From an uncultured Eubacterium sp. (lineage in GTDB: Bacteria; Bacillota; Clostridia; Lachnospirales; Lachnospiraceae): 64,000 bases of DNA. Every line of letters starts with the position of its first letter. The stretch's first letter is position 1. Shown in pieces: positions 50,714 through 59,507 of this stretch. The translations under genes were made by a program, and so were the position numbers. The notes under the pieces were generated by a model, which was not told where the DNA came from, ran no database searches, and saw only the letters and a program-made list of their open reading frames with translations. The DNA is taken from positions 1 to 64,000 of the forward strand of contig CAJTRZ010000001.1 of the NCBI GenBank assembly GCA_910578975.1, written 5' to 3'.

Positions 50714-51574
50714 ATGTGGATTGCAGATAATTGGAAAGATTATGAAGTTATTGATACTTCAACAGGAGAGAAATTAGAACGATGGGGAGATTACTTGCTG
50801 GTCCGCCCGGACCCACAGGTAATTTGGAATACCCCAAAGAAAAATAAAGGATGGCACAAACATAACGGACATTATCACAGAAGCAACAAAGGCGGAGGAC
50901 AATGGCAGTTCTTTAACCTTCCAGAACAATGGACTATAGGTTATAAGAATTTAACTTTTAATCTTAAGCCTTTTAGTTTCAAGCACACAGGGCTTTTTCC
51001 TGAACAGGCTACCAACTGGGATTGGTTCTCTGAGAAAATCAAAAATGCCGGAAGACCCATTAAAGTATTAAATCTTTTTGCATACACTGGCGGTGCAACT
51101 CTTGCCGCATTGGATGCCGGTGCTCACGTTACTCACGTAGATGCTTCCAAGGGTATGGTTACCTGGGCAAAGGAAAATGCTGTCTCCTCAGGCTTAGCAG
51201 ACAAACCGGTAAGATGGTTAGTGGATGATTGTGTAAAATTTGTGGAGCGTGAAATCAGACGAGGAAATAAATACGACGGAATTATTATGGACCCGCCATC
51301 TTATGGACGAGGTCCAAAGGGAGAAACATGGAAAATCGAAGAAAGTATTTTCCCTTTCGTAGAATTATGCACGAACATTTTAAGTGATAATCCACTATTC
51401 TTTTTAATTAATTCTTACACCACAGGACTACAGCCAGCAGTACTCAACTACATGATAAGCACTTCGCTTGTTCCAAAGTTTGGTGGTAACGTAGACGCAC
51501 AAGAAATTGGTCTTCCTGTAACTTCCAACGGACTAATTCTTCCTTGTGGTGCTTCAGGACGATGGAGCAAATAA
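50714..51574 (+). CDS. SAM-dependent methyltransferase, RlmI/RlmK-like
   Basis: A class I methyltransferase of the type acting on 23S rRNA cytosine or guanine. The SAM-binding motif is VLNLFAYTGGATLAALDAGAHVTHVDASKGMVTWAKENA (about 118-156) and the catalytic segment is GIIMDPPSYGRGPKGETWKIEE (about 192-213, D-P-P-S). It lacks the N-terminal PUA domain of RlmI, the rest (286 aa) being core. Transcribed alone from a region with AAAGGAA. Exact target unknown. Confidence 0.85.
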   Translation: MWIADNWKDYEVIDTSTGEKLERWGDYLLVRPDPQVIWNTPKKNKGWHKHNGHYHRSNKGGGQWQFFNLPEQWTIGYKNLTFNLKPFSFKHTGLFPEQATNWDWFSEKIKNAGRPIKVLNLFAYTGGATLAALDAGAHVTHVDASKGMVTWAKENAVSSGLADKPVRWLVDDCVKFVEREIRRGNKYDGIIMDPPSYGRGPKGETWKIEESIFPFVELCTNILSDNPLFFLINSYTTGLQPAVLNYMISTSLVPKFGGNVDAQEIGLPVTSNGLILPCGASGRWSK

Positions 51575-51590
51575 ATTTTGTTTATAAATA

Positions 51591-51637
51591 AAAGGGCTAC
51601 TGTAACTTCGTATTAATTGATTACAGTACCCCTTTTT
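51591..51637. terminator. Terminator between RlmI-like and PPTase genes
   Basis: AAAGGG plus ACTGTAA (51591-51605) pair with TTACAGT plus CCCCTTTTT (51621-51637), with a loop of 15 nt and a T-tract on plus. It can serve both convergent genes. Confidence 0.8.
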
Positions 51638-51657
51638 CTATATAACATTTTATTATC

Positions 51658-52296
51658 CTACAATTCTACTTCCTGAATCAGAAACTCCTTATCGCGAACA
51701 TCTGCACATACTGCCATAATATAAAGATTATCCAGTTTCATCTGAAGTATCGCATATCCCGGATTATCAATAATCTTAGGATTATCTCCACTCAAATCAA
51801 TTTCAAATGAATTTAGCGGCTTTCTTAAACCAATACCTATATTCTTCAAATAAGCTTCTTTTATTGTCCAAATTTCATGAAATCTCTGACGTTTAATTTC
51901 CTGATTGTCATTTTCATTGATATAAGCACACTCACTAGCACAGAAATTCCTCTCAGCTATCAAAGAATTACTTTTCTCCATTCGTTGTATATCAATACCA
52001 ATATTATAATCAGATACAGCAATGACAACATAATTACCAGAATGAGAAATATTAAATGACCTCTTTTCTTTTGTGAAATGAGGTTTTCCATTCTTCGCAA
52101 TCATAATGTCATCATCAATATCAAATCTATTTTTAATATAATTGATTAGAAGTCCTGCTCCTAAGCATCTGAATTTATCATCCTGTTTTTTTAAGCGTTC
52201 TATTTTTGCCAAGCGTTCAAAACTGACTTCCTTAAGTTTTTCAGCAAAAATATTTTTATTTCTAAGTGGTGTTATATTAAAATAAAAAATTTCCAT
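51658..52296 (-). CDS. 4'-Phosphopantetheinyl transferase, Sfp type
   Basis: Transfers phosphopantetheine from CoA to a carrier-protein serine. The core motifs are FNISHSGNYVVIAVSDYNIGIDIQRM (with G-I-D, Mg2+ ligand Asp, about 75-100) and FHEIWTIKEAYLKNIGIGL (W-x-x-K-E, about 138-156). 212 aa, close to Sfp (224). No synthase gene is adjacent, so the partner carrier protein is unknown. Confidence 0.9.
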   Translation of the reverse strand: MEIFYFNITPLRNKNIFAEKLKEVSFERLAKIERLKKQDDKFRCLGAGLLINYIKNRFDIDDDIMIAKNGKPHFTKEKRSFNISHSGNYVVIAVSDYNIGIDIQRMEKSNSLIAERNFCASECAYINENDNQEIKRQRFHEIWTIKEAYLKNIGIGLRKPLNSFEIDLSGDNPKIIDNPGYAILQMKLDNLYIMAVCADVRDKEFLIQEVEL

Positions 52297-52438
52297 TCTT
52301 TTGTCTCCTGATAATCCAATAAGCCATTTTACCCTATCGAAATATTTACTTATAGGTTAATTTTTTTACATTAATTTTCTCCTAATAAGTTCCTAAATTA
52401 GTTTAGCACATTTTTGATTTTGTGCAAACATTTTTTTC

Positions 52439-53035
52439 TTATTCTGTAAACGGTGACAGTTCTAACCTGATAAAATAACCTTTGTCATGCTGACAAACCG
52501 GACACTGTTCTGGTGCAGCCTGTCCTTCATAAACATGTCCACAGTTTAAACATATCCATCCTGTTTTTACATCAGATATATGCAGTTTATTTTGTTCCAG
52601 CCATTCTGCAAATCTTCCAAATCTATCTCCATGCATTTTTTCAATTTTTGCAATCATATGAAATGCATTTGCTACGTTTAAGAAGCCTTCTTCTTTTGCT
52701 TTATCACCAAAATTTTTATATACATCATCATGTTCTTCATATTCATTATGCTGTGCCATTCGTAAAAGCTCCGCTAAATTCTCTGTAATATCCACAGGAT
52801 AACCACCATCAACGTGAATTGTTTCTCCCCCCATATCTTTCAAGAAGTTATAGAAAATTTGTGCATGTTCTTTTTCCTGATTTGCCGTATATATAAATAG
52901 CTTTGCAATTGCCTGCTGTTTTTCACGATTTGCCTGCTCTGCCGCAAATGTATATCTGTTTCTTGCCTGACTCTCTCCTGCGAATGCTCTCATAAGATTA
53001 TCTTTTGTTTCACTATTTTTAAATTCTACTGCCAT
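52439..53035 (-). CDS. Rubrerythrin, second copy
   Basis: 198-aa diiron/rubredoxin fusion. FAGESQARNRYTFAAEQA and YTANQEKEHAQIFY supply ligands of the first two helices, AKIEKMHGDRF the others. The C-terminal rubredoxin motif is CLNCGHVYEGQAAPEQCPVCQHDKGYF. It differs from the copy at 49960 in the length of the linker, so it is an older paralogue. AGGAGG upstream. Confidence 0.95.
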   Translation of the reverse strand: MAVEFKNSETKDNLMRAFAGESQARNRYTFAAEQANREKQQAIAKLFIYTANQEKEHAQIFYNFLKDMGGETIHVDGGYPVDITENLAELLRMAQHNEYEEHDDVYKNFGDKAKEEGFLNVANAFHMIAKIEKMHGDRFGRFAEWLEQNKLHISDVKTGWICLNCGHVYEGQAAPEQCPVCQHDKGYFIRLELSPFTE

Positions 53036-53114
53036 AAAACACCTCCAATAAATATTTATTACAATTATTTACTTAAATGCTACATTCTATGCAATAGATT
53101 TCTCAATTACCAAA

Positions 53115-53160
53115 AATCAGAAGAGCGAGCTGAAAGATAATACATTCAACTCACTCTTTT
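53115..53160. terminator. Terminator after the beta-propeller gene
   Basis: AGAGCGAGCTGAA (53122-53134) pairs with TTCAACTCACTCT (53145-53157) with two mismatches. Flanking A- and T-tracts permit action on both strands. Confidence 0.6.
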
Positions 53161-53183
53161 ATTTCATCATTAATAATTATTTA

Positions 53184-55292
53184 CTATCTTATTTTAACTT
53201 CTGATACTTTTTTATAATTCAACAAATCAACAGCATAAATTTTTCTTTCCGGATTTACAATATAGAAATAGTCACCGATATATATGCCACGTAAGTTTTC
53301 TACATACTTACCTATTGAAAATTTAAATACTTTTTTAAATTGATTATTCTTATACGTATATAGCAGATAGTCCGTCACATAAGAATCACTATTTCTTTCT
53401 GCATAAAATCCTATCAGTTCTTTTTTGCTGTCAATAAGTATAGATTTGTAATTATAAAACGCTTCTGAATAATCATACTCCTTCAAAACCAATTTAGATT
53501 TTAGTTTAGCTTTTCCTTTCTCTACATCATACATATCAAGTTTTAATCCTGATAGATTGCCCTTATCATCACCATTCTGTCCAATGCCAAATAATAAATC
53601 ATCTCTATAAAATTGAAGATAATCTGAAAATCCCGGCATCTTTAATTCCCCTACCACCTTAGGATGTTTCATATCTGAAAAATCAATTGTAAACAATGGG
53701 TCTGTATTTTCAAATGATACAAAATATCCGTAGTCTCCTAAAAATCTTACCGAGTATATCTCTTCATTTTTTGCCAATCCTTTAATAGATGCAACCTTTT
53801 CTAAATTGCTTGCTAAAACATAAACATTATTCCATGATTCAATCTCCTCATTGTCCAAGGTCTCTACCAATTCTCTTTCCTTTTTCTTATTTTTTGCATC
53901 ATAATATGTCCGGTACAAATTTGTTGATGTAATATTATTAATATGTGTAACCATTCTAAGGTAACCGTCCTTTTCATCTAAAGAGAACTGATCATCTATC
54001 CAGCCCGGCAAATTCGCAGCCGCCACATAATTTATCTTACCATCTTTATAGCTGTATTTCATTATTTTAGTATAATCACATGATTTTTCAATCTTATAAT
54101 TTTTTTTATCTTTTTGGCTTTCAATAATTTGTTTCCCCTTTTGTGTATTCGTTATATCTTTCGTATCGCAATATACATTTAATAAATATATATTATTTTG
54201 GCTTACATAAATATTATTTACTCCACCCAAAATAGAAATCTCGCTTGTAAAATCATTACTGTTATGAATATCCAACGCTGTTATAACCGTATATTCTGGC
54301 CACTTATTTTCTATTTTTTTTGGAAGATAAACACATTCATAATCCATTTTGTTTCCATTTATTTTCGGAACACACTCCTTTTCCTTATAATTGTAAAAAT
54401 CATAATTAGAAATTGTATATAAATATCCGTCTGACAATCGGGAGTTACTATAAGATCCATCCTGCACATTTATATCTTTTAACTTAATCTGTTTTCTATC
54501 AGAAATATCATAAACAAAAATACAGGTACTCATTTCTGACTCTTTCTTGTTTTTTAAATACTCTCCAGTAAGTACCAATACGTCACCAGAAATATACATT
54601 TCAAGATGACCGAAAACGTTTATCTCTTTGCTCTCTATATAAACTGAAGATACTTTTTCCATTCGTTTCCCATCAACTGCTGTTATCGTAAGTTTATATC
54701 TACTTCCTATCCAACACACATCATAGTCCCCTATCTTTTTCCCCTGATTATCCATTCGGGAAGAAAGTGTATAAATATATTTGCCATCTGTTTTTACGAT
54801 ATCTGCTTCATCTACATTTTCTGTCTGTTTATTTGTCTGGGAATATTCTTTCTTTAATGTATCAGCTACAGCTTCCAGACTGCTTGAAACTCCTTGTGAT
54901 TTCTTAATCATTTCTCCTTCTGCTAAAAAAAACTGATGTTCCCGGTCAATTATTTCGTCTATCTTTTTATCAATTTCAGAATAATTTCTTGCCAGTTTCA
55001 CGTTTTTGTCTGAATGAAGACTTATCATCGTTTTTTCTATATTATTATTTTTCTGATGATTGCCTGTCTGTAAGTTAATATTTTTCCATGCAAATATCGT
55101 CATACATAATACAGCGCATGCTGCCACTGCGGATATAACTTTATAAACATTCCACTTTGTTTTTTCATAACTTCTAATTTGTGCAACCACCTCTTCATCA
55201 ACAGCACAATTTTCTATTTTTGTGCTATCCTGTCGTATCATTTCTGCAACCTTCAAATTTTCATTATCAATATCTTCAAATCTTTTACTCAT
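53184..55292 (-). CDS. Membrane-anchored beta-propeller protein, probable anti-sigma factor
   Basis: 702 aa. Residues 1-48 are cytoplasmic and charged, 50-70 form a single membrane segment (VYKVISAVAACAVLCMTIFAW), and the rest is extracellular: a stalk with predicted helices to about 160, then a large beta-propeller domain (PF09826-like) beginning near QTENVDEADIVKTDGKYIYTLS. The pattern ENVDEADIVKTDG is characteristic of this secreted beta-propeller family. The ATG overlaps the stop of the ECF sigma gene by four bases (ATGA), so the cytoplasmic N terminus most likely binds the sigma factor and the propeller senses an envelope ligand. No zinc anti-sigma motif is present. Confidence 0.75.
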   Translation of the reverse strand: MSKRFEDIDNENLKVAEMIRQDSTKIENCAVDEEVVAQIRSYEKTKWNVYKVISAVAACAVLCMTIFAWKNINLQTGNHQKNNNIEKTMISLHSDKNVKLARNYSEIDKKIDEIIDREHQFFLAEGEMIKKSQGVSSSLEAVADTLKKEYSQTNKQTENVDEADIVKTDGKYIYTLSSRMDNQGKKIGDYDVCWIGSRYKLTITAVDGKRMEKVSSVYIESKEINVFGHLEMYISGDVLVLTGEYLKNKKESEMSTCIFVYDISDRKQIKLKDINVQDGSYSNSRLSDGYLYTISNYDFYNYKEKECVPKINGNKMDYECVYLPKKIENKWPEYTVITALDIHNSNDFTSEISILGGVNNIYVSQNNIYLLNVYCDTKDITNTQKGKQIIESQKDKKNYKIEKSCDYTKIMKYSYKDGKINYVAAANLPGWIDDQFSLDEKDGYLRMVTHINNITSTNLYRTYYDAKNKKKERELVETLDNEEIESWNNVYVLASNLEKVASIKGLAKNEEIYSVRFLGDYGYFVSFENTDPLFTIDFSDMKHPKVVGELKMPGFSDYLQFYRDDLLFGIGQNGDDKGNLSGLKLDMYDVEKGKAKLKSKLVLKEYDYSEAFYNYKSILIDSKKELIGFYAERNSDSYVTDYLLYTYKNNQFKKVFKFSIGKYVENLRGIYIGDYFYIVNPERKIYAVDLLNYKKVSEVKIR

Positions 55293-55828
55293 TCTTTTAC
55301 CTCCAGATATCCTCTCATCTTTGCCAGACTTCGATTGAGCCTGCTTCTTACCGTAGTGGGTTTCATAGACAAAACGGCAGCCACTTCACGGCTTTTGTAG
55401 CCTTCCACCACACATAATGTAACAATCATTCTGTCTTTTGGCTGCAATTTCGATAGTGCTATCTGTATATCCGTTTTTACATCTATATCCTTTTCCTGAC
55501 ATAGTTGTTCATTCAGACTATCATCAAAATCCTGTGCATTAGGGTTAAATACAGAAAATTTATTATAATTTTCTTTCATTCGCCTTTTGCACTTATTGGT
55601 CAGCATTTTAAGTATCCATGCCTCAAACCTAGTCTCATCTTTTAACTTTGTTATGCCAGTCAGAGCATCAAGTACCGTGTCACTAACCACTTCTTCGGCA
55701 ATTTGACTGTTTCCCAGCACATACAAAGCCATTTTGTACAAATCCGTATTGATATCGCGATACAAATTTTCAAATGCAATTTTGTTATTATGCATTGCAT
55801 TTTTAACATCTTTCTCTTTGTAATTCAT
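55289..55828 (-). CDS. ECF-type sigma-70 family RNA polymerase sigma factor
   Basis: 179 aa. Region 2 spans about 18-85 (AFENLYRDINTDLYKMALYVLGNSQIAEEVVSDTVLDAL), and region 4 about 120-170 (LSKLQPKDRMIVTLCVVEGYKSREVAAVLSMKPTTVRSRLNRSLAKMRG). It lacks a region 3, as ECF sigma factors do. Translationally coupled to the beta-propeller gene. Autoregulation is plausible; no duplicate target promoter was searched genome-wide. Confidence 0.9.
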   Translation of the reverse strand: MNYKEKDVKNAMHNNKIAFENLYRDINTDLYKMALYVLGNSQIAEEVVSDTVLDALTGITKLKDETRFEAWILKMLTNKCKRRMKENYNKFSVFNPNAQDFDDSLNEQLCQEKDIDVKTDIQIALSKLQPKDRMIVTLCVVEGYKSREVAAVLSMKPTTVRSRLNRSLAKMRGYLEVKE

Positions 55829-55901
55829 ATTGGTACCTCTTGTTATGTATTATCCTTACATTTATATAGTGTCTGTAGAGCATAAAAGTGTTGCATGTCA
55901 T

Positions 55902-55948
55902 AAAAAAAGTTCATGGTCTTCCAATTATTTTTAGAATACCAAGAACTT
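55902..55948 (-). terminator. Terminator after the PPOX-like gene
   Basis: On the minus strand AAGTTC-T-TGG pairs with CCA-T-GAACTT, followed by seven U (55902-55908). Confidence 0.8.
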
Positions 55949-55957
55949 TTCTACCTT

Positions 55958-56419
55958 TTATCGCCTTTTTCCTGTCATTTCTTCAACAGTCAATTTAAAT
56001 ACATTTGTATTTGGAACAATTGCCGTACCAAACTGAAAGTCTTCCTGATGATACTGCTTCATTAGAATTTCCAATCCCTTCATCTTTTCTTCTTCTGAGA
56101 CAATTTCAATATGTCCACGTCCTATGATACTCTCATATTTCATAGTACAACTCATTTTTTTATCATCCATAACCAGTTGATGAGAACAGTCCATTTCAAA
56201 TGTTGCTTTATTATTTTTTCTAATCAAATCATATTTTTTGCCTTCTGTCGCCCCATGAAAATAAAACACAATGCCTTCATCCTGTATATCCATTCCAAAA
56301 TTTAATGGAACAATATATGGGTAATCTTCATCATTTAAAACAATTCTGCAAACATCGCATTTCTTTATTATTTCTATCATTTCTTTTTTATCTGTAATTT
56401 CTCTGTCACTTCTTCTCAT
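55958..56419 (-). CDS. Pyridoxamine 5'-phosphate oxidase-like flavoprotein (NimA-like)
   Basis: 153-aa split-barrel FMN-binding protein of the COG3467 group that includes 5-nitroimidazole reductases. RRSDREITDKKEMIEIIKKCDVCRIVLNDEDYPYIVPLNFGMD is the recognisable N terminus, followed by VFYFHGATEGKKYDLIRKNNKATFEMD. Actual substrate unknown; resistance to nitroimidazoles cannot be assumed. Confidence 0.85.
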   Translation of the reverse strand: MRRSDREITDKKEMIEIIKKCDVCRIVLNDEDYPYIVPLNFGMDIQDEGIVFYFHGATEGKKYDLIRKNNKATFEMDCSHQLVMDDKKMSCTMKYESIIGRGHIEIVSEEEKMKGLEILMKQYHQEDFQFGTAIVPNTNVFKLTVEEMTGKRR

Positions 56420-56478
56420 GTTATCTTCTCCTTACTCTTACTTCTACATCATAACCTTTACTGCACATTTTTCAAAGG

Positions 56479-56961
56479 TTATAATTCCACTGCTATATCT
56501 TTTAATTCCAACCGGATTACCTTTTTTAAATCTTCCAATGCCACTTCCACCTGATATCCTATTTTTCCACCACTAAACATAATGGTCTCAAACTGCTCTG
56601 CACTTTTATCTACTATTGTTTTAAAAAACTTTTTCATTCCAATAGGAGAACATCCGCCATGCACATATCCTGTTATGGGTAATAAATCCTTTGATTTGAG
56701 CATTTCTATTTTCTTTTCCCCCACCACGCTGGCTGCTTTCTTCAAGTCCAGTTCCTTTTCAACCGGAACCATAAAAACATAATAATTCTTTGATTTTGCT
56801 ACAGTTACCAATGTCTTAAAAACCATGTCGGGATTTTCACCCAATGCCTCTGCAACCTCTGTTCCGCTAATCGCTCCTGTAGATAGATAATTATATTTTT
56901 TATAACTTATCTTTTTGCTGTCTAAGACCCGCATTACATTTGTCTTTTCTTCTTTCTTCAT
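56479..56961 (-). CDS. ybaK: YbaK/EbsC-type Cys-tRNA(Pro) deacylase
   Basis: 160 aa. Trans-editing enzyme that hydrolyses Cys-tRNAPro. TEVAEALGENPDMVFKTLVTV carries the conserved catalytic Lys, and YVHGGCSPIGMKK and ETIMFSGGKIGYQVEVALEDL complete the active site. Related proteins edit Ala-tRNAPro, so substrate is by best family match. Single gene. Confidence 0.88.
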   Translation of the reverse strand: MKKEEKTNVMRVLDSKKISYKKYNYLSTGAISGTEVAEALGENPDMVFKTLVTVAKSKNYYVFMVPVEKELDLKKAASVVGEKKIEMLKSKDLLPITGYVHGGCSPIGMKKFFKTIVDKSAEQFETIMFSGGKIGYQVEVALEDLKKVIRLELKDIAVEL

Positions 56962-57121
56962 AATCTGTCTCCTTGCTTAATTCGATATATTATTTACTAT
57001 CTTCAACAAAGAAAGTTTTTTAAACGTCATATGACACCTTGATACGTGTTTTTCCTTTTTAAAGTATAACACATTCTCCTTTTTCTTCATATACTATATC
57101 AAACACATATGAGAGGTTAAT

Positions 57122-58108
57122 ATGTATATACTTTTTGGAATTCTTATAATAATTTGTATTTTATTTTCCATTTTTTGTTTTTACAAAAGAAAAAAAATCA
57201 TAAAGAAAATATGTAATATGGACTACTGCCAAAAGGTTCATTTATTAAATGATTTATTAGAGCCATTTGGTTTTTGTTATCTGCCTGAGAGCGATATCGT
57301 AACATCACTTCGCAATGCATGGCAGAAAAAATTTGGTTATATGTCCAAATATGACCATGCAGCTCTTCATTTTAATATGGTATTTGATTGTGAAAAAGTA
57401 TACTTCTATTATAACGAAAAAACATGGCTACTTGAGTTTTGGAAAGGACAATATGGAATAAATATCGGCGGAGAGATTGGCATATACAGAGCTGATAAAA
57501 TTGTCCCTCCGAAAGATTTCAGTAAAACAATCTTTTATGGTGTACCCGACAGTGAAATGCTGCCTCTTTCCATGGTACTGAATTATAAAGGGCAAAAACT
57601 TTTTTCACTTACAAAAAAACATTGGTGGCTTACTGGTTTTCGCGTAGGCTCCTACTGCAATCCTGAGGACCTTACAATGCAGATTACAATTGATTTCGAA
57701 AACCGGGAAATGCTTGAATCATTTATGGCAAGTATAACACGTATGGCATATAGCGACTGCGATTTATATGTATGTGATGATTCAGTAACATTTATGTTTG
57801 GTATTCCCCACAGCAGACAGCCAAGGTACTTCCATCGTTTTTTAGCGGCATTTTCTCTCTGGCAGGATCGTATTTTCTGTAAACTGTTTAATTTTGTAAC
57901 AAGACCATTTACTTGTACTGTAGACAAGATTTTATATCTTTACTTTTTCCTTCCTGCATGTTTCAGACATTTATTCCGCTTCAAAAAAAGCCGTAAGCAA
58001 AAGCATCGTAAAAGAAAATGTTGCAGAAAAAAACATTGTAAGAAAAAATGTTATCCGGAATATAAATGTGAAGAAAAATGCTGTAGAAAAAAATGCAAAA
58101 AACATTAA
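57122..58108 (+). CDS. DUF4474 protein with Cys/Lys-rich C-terminal tail
   Basis: 328 aa. A single membrane segment (about 2-21) precedes a domain of about 210 residues matching DUF4474 of clostridia (LLEPFGFCYLPESDIVTSLRNAWQKKFGYMSKYD to about residue 235), function unknown. Residues about 235-285 are hydrophobic-aromatic. The last ~41 residues are almost entirely Lys, Arg, His and Cys, with eight cysteines in CC, C-x4-C and similar spacing, and could bind metal or nucleic acid. It lies 24 nt before a metallophosphoesterase gene and is probably co-transcribed. Confidence 0.7.
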   Translation: MYILFGILIIICILFSIFCFYKRKKIIKKICNMDYCQKVHLLNDLLEPFGFCYLPESDIVTSLRNAWQKKFGYMSKYDHAALHFNMVFDCEKVYFYYNEKTWLLEFWKGQYGINIGGEIGIYRADKIVPPKDFSKTIFYGVPDSEMLPLSMVLNYKGQKLFSLTKKHWWLTGFRVGSYCNPEDLTMQITIDFENREMLESFMASITRMAYSDCDLYVCDDSVTFMFGIPHSRQPRYFHRFLAAFSLWQDRIFCKLFNFVTRPFTCTVDKILYLYFFLPACFRHLFRFKKSRKQKHRKRKCCRKKHCKKKCYPEYKCEEKCCRKKCKKH

Positions 58109-58132
58109 TATTCTTAATTATGAGGGACGTTT

Positions 58133-59008
58133 ATGGGATATCATTCTAGAATAAATAATGCTTTTGAGGGAGCACTAAGGCTCCCTCTACACATGCAGAG
58201 TCGATATGTTATTTTCAGTGACTGCCACAGAGGAGTCGGAAAGGCAAATGACAATTTTACAAAAAATGAGTTTATTTATATTGCAGCCCTAAATTATTAT
58301 TTTCATAGGGATTTTACTTACATCGAACTTGGAGATGGAGATGAACTGTGGGAAAACCGAAATATGAATTCCATCAAAGACATGCATCAACATACCTTTG
58401 ATGTTCTTTCGAAATTTTATAGACAAAACAGATTTCATAGTGTCTATGGAAACCATGATATTGTAAAAAAATATTCCAGATATACAGACTCGTATTTTTG
58501 TTCCTATTATTGCGACAATAATATGTGTACGAAAGAACTTTTCCCCAACATAACATTTTATCCTAGTATCATTTTGGAAAGTAAAAACCAAAATAATATT
58601 TATCTTACACATGGCCATCAGGCTGATTTTCTAAACAGTACTTTATGGCATTTATCCCGTTTTCTTGTAAGATATATCTGGAAACCGTTGGAATCTTTAG
58701 GTATTCCTGACCCTACTAGTGCTGCAAAAAATAATAAAAGAAAAAACTCAACTGAAAAAAAATTAACAAACTGGGCAAAACAAAATCAGCATATTTTAAT
58801 CACCGGGCATACACACCATCCTATGATGGGTACAGACAACTCTCCATATTATAATACCGGGAGTTGCGTATCTCCCTTCGGGATTACCTGCATCGAAATA
58901 TATGACGGTTGTATCCATCTAGTAAAATGGGCACTTGACAGCACCGATGAGCAGATTGTTTATGTTTCCAGATCGGAATTAGATAAAAGAAACTGTATGG
59001 TTTTATAA
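58133..59008 (+). CDS. Calcineurin-like metallophosphoesterase
   Basis: 291 aa. Motifs of the dinuclear metal phosphoesterase fold are in order: FSDCHRG (D-x-H, about 28-34), LGDGDELWE (G-D-x-x-D, about 64-72), GNHD (about 104-107), THGH (about 160-163) and TGHTH (about 227-231). Similar to UDP-2,3-diacylglucosamine hydrolase-like or Ser/Thr phosphatase-like families, substrate unknown. Cytoplasmic, no signal peptide. It follows the DUF4474 gene. Confidence 0.9.
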   Translation: MGYHSRINNAFEGALRLPLHMQSRYVIFSDCHRGVGKANDNFTKNEFIYIAALNYYFHRDFTYIELGDGDELWENRNMNSIKDMHQHTFDVLSKFYRQNRFHSVYGNHDIVKKYSRYTDSYFCSYYCDNNMCTKELFPNITFYPSIILESKNQNNIYLTHGHQADFLNSTLWHLSRFLVRYIWKPLESLGIPDPTSAAKNNKRKNSTEKKLTNWAKQNQHILITGHTHHPMMGTDNSPYYNTGSCVSPFGITCIEIYDGCIHLVKWALDSTDEQIVYVSRSELDKRNCMVL

Positions 59009-59026
59009 ACCATACAGTTCTCTTTT
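58991..59026. terminator. Terminator overlapping the metallophosphoesterase stop codon
   Basis: AACTGTATGGTTT (58991-59003) and AAACCATACAGTT (59007-59019) form a perfect 13-bp stem with the stop codon in it, then CTCTTTT. The gene ends within its own terminator. Confidence 0.85.
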
Positions 59027-59031
59027 ATATA

Positions 59032-59382
59032 TTATATTTTCTCTCTCCACTCTGCTTCTTTAAATGCAACTAATACAAAATCTTCTCCGATTAGTATTGG
59101 TCTTTTCACTAACATACCATCTGTTGCCAATAATTGATACTGTTCTTCTTCACTCATTCCAGCAAGTTTATCCTTTAATCCCAATTCTTTATACTTCAAT
59201 CCACTGGTATTAAAGAATCTCTTTAACGGTAGTCCACTCATCTGATGCCACTCCTTCAATTCTTCTGTGCTTGGATTATTTTCCTTTATGTCTCTGCTTT
59301 CAAATTCTACATTGTTATCCTGCAAAAACTTTACTGCTTTTTTACAGGTACTGCATTTTGGGTATTGTACTAACTTAATCAT
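59032..59382 (-). CDS. Spx/ArsC family thioredoxin-fold protein
   Basis: 116 aa. YPKCSTCKKAVKFL contains Cys10 and Cys13 as C-x-x-C, the redox switch of Spx/MgsR proteins; arsenate reductases of this fold have one Cys here and an Arg further on. DIKENNPSTEELKEWHQMSGLPLKRFFNTSGLKYKELGLKDKL is family-typical. It could be a regulator that binds RNA polymerase alpha or an ArsC-like reductase. C-x-x-C favours the former. Confidence 0.8.
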   Translation of the reverse strand: MIKLVQYPKCSTCKKAVKFLQDNNVEFESRDIKENNPSTEELKEWHQMSGLPLKRFFNTSGLKYKELGLKDKLAGMSEEEQYQLLATDGMLVKRPILIGEDFVLVAFKEAEWREKI

Positions 59383-59461
59383 AGTTCCTCCTATTAAAAT
59401 CTATCCGTTGTATCACCCTCTAATATAGTAACACAACTTTTAACTTTTTCTCCATTATATC

Positions 59462-59494
59462 AAAAAATCCTCAAAGCTGAAACTCTGGGGATTT
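59462..59494 (-). terminator. Terminator of the cysK-metY operon
   Basis: AAATCC-CCA (minus strand) pairs with the TGAGGATTTT segment, an 8-bp stem with one mismatch, followed by U residues at 59462-59468. Confidence 0.6.
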
Positions 59495-59507
59495 CTTTTT
59501 AAATTTT

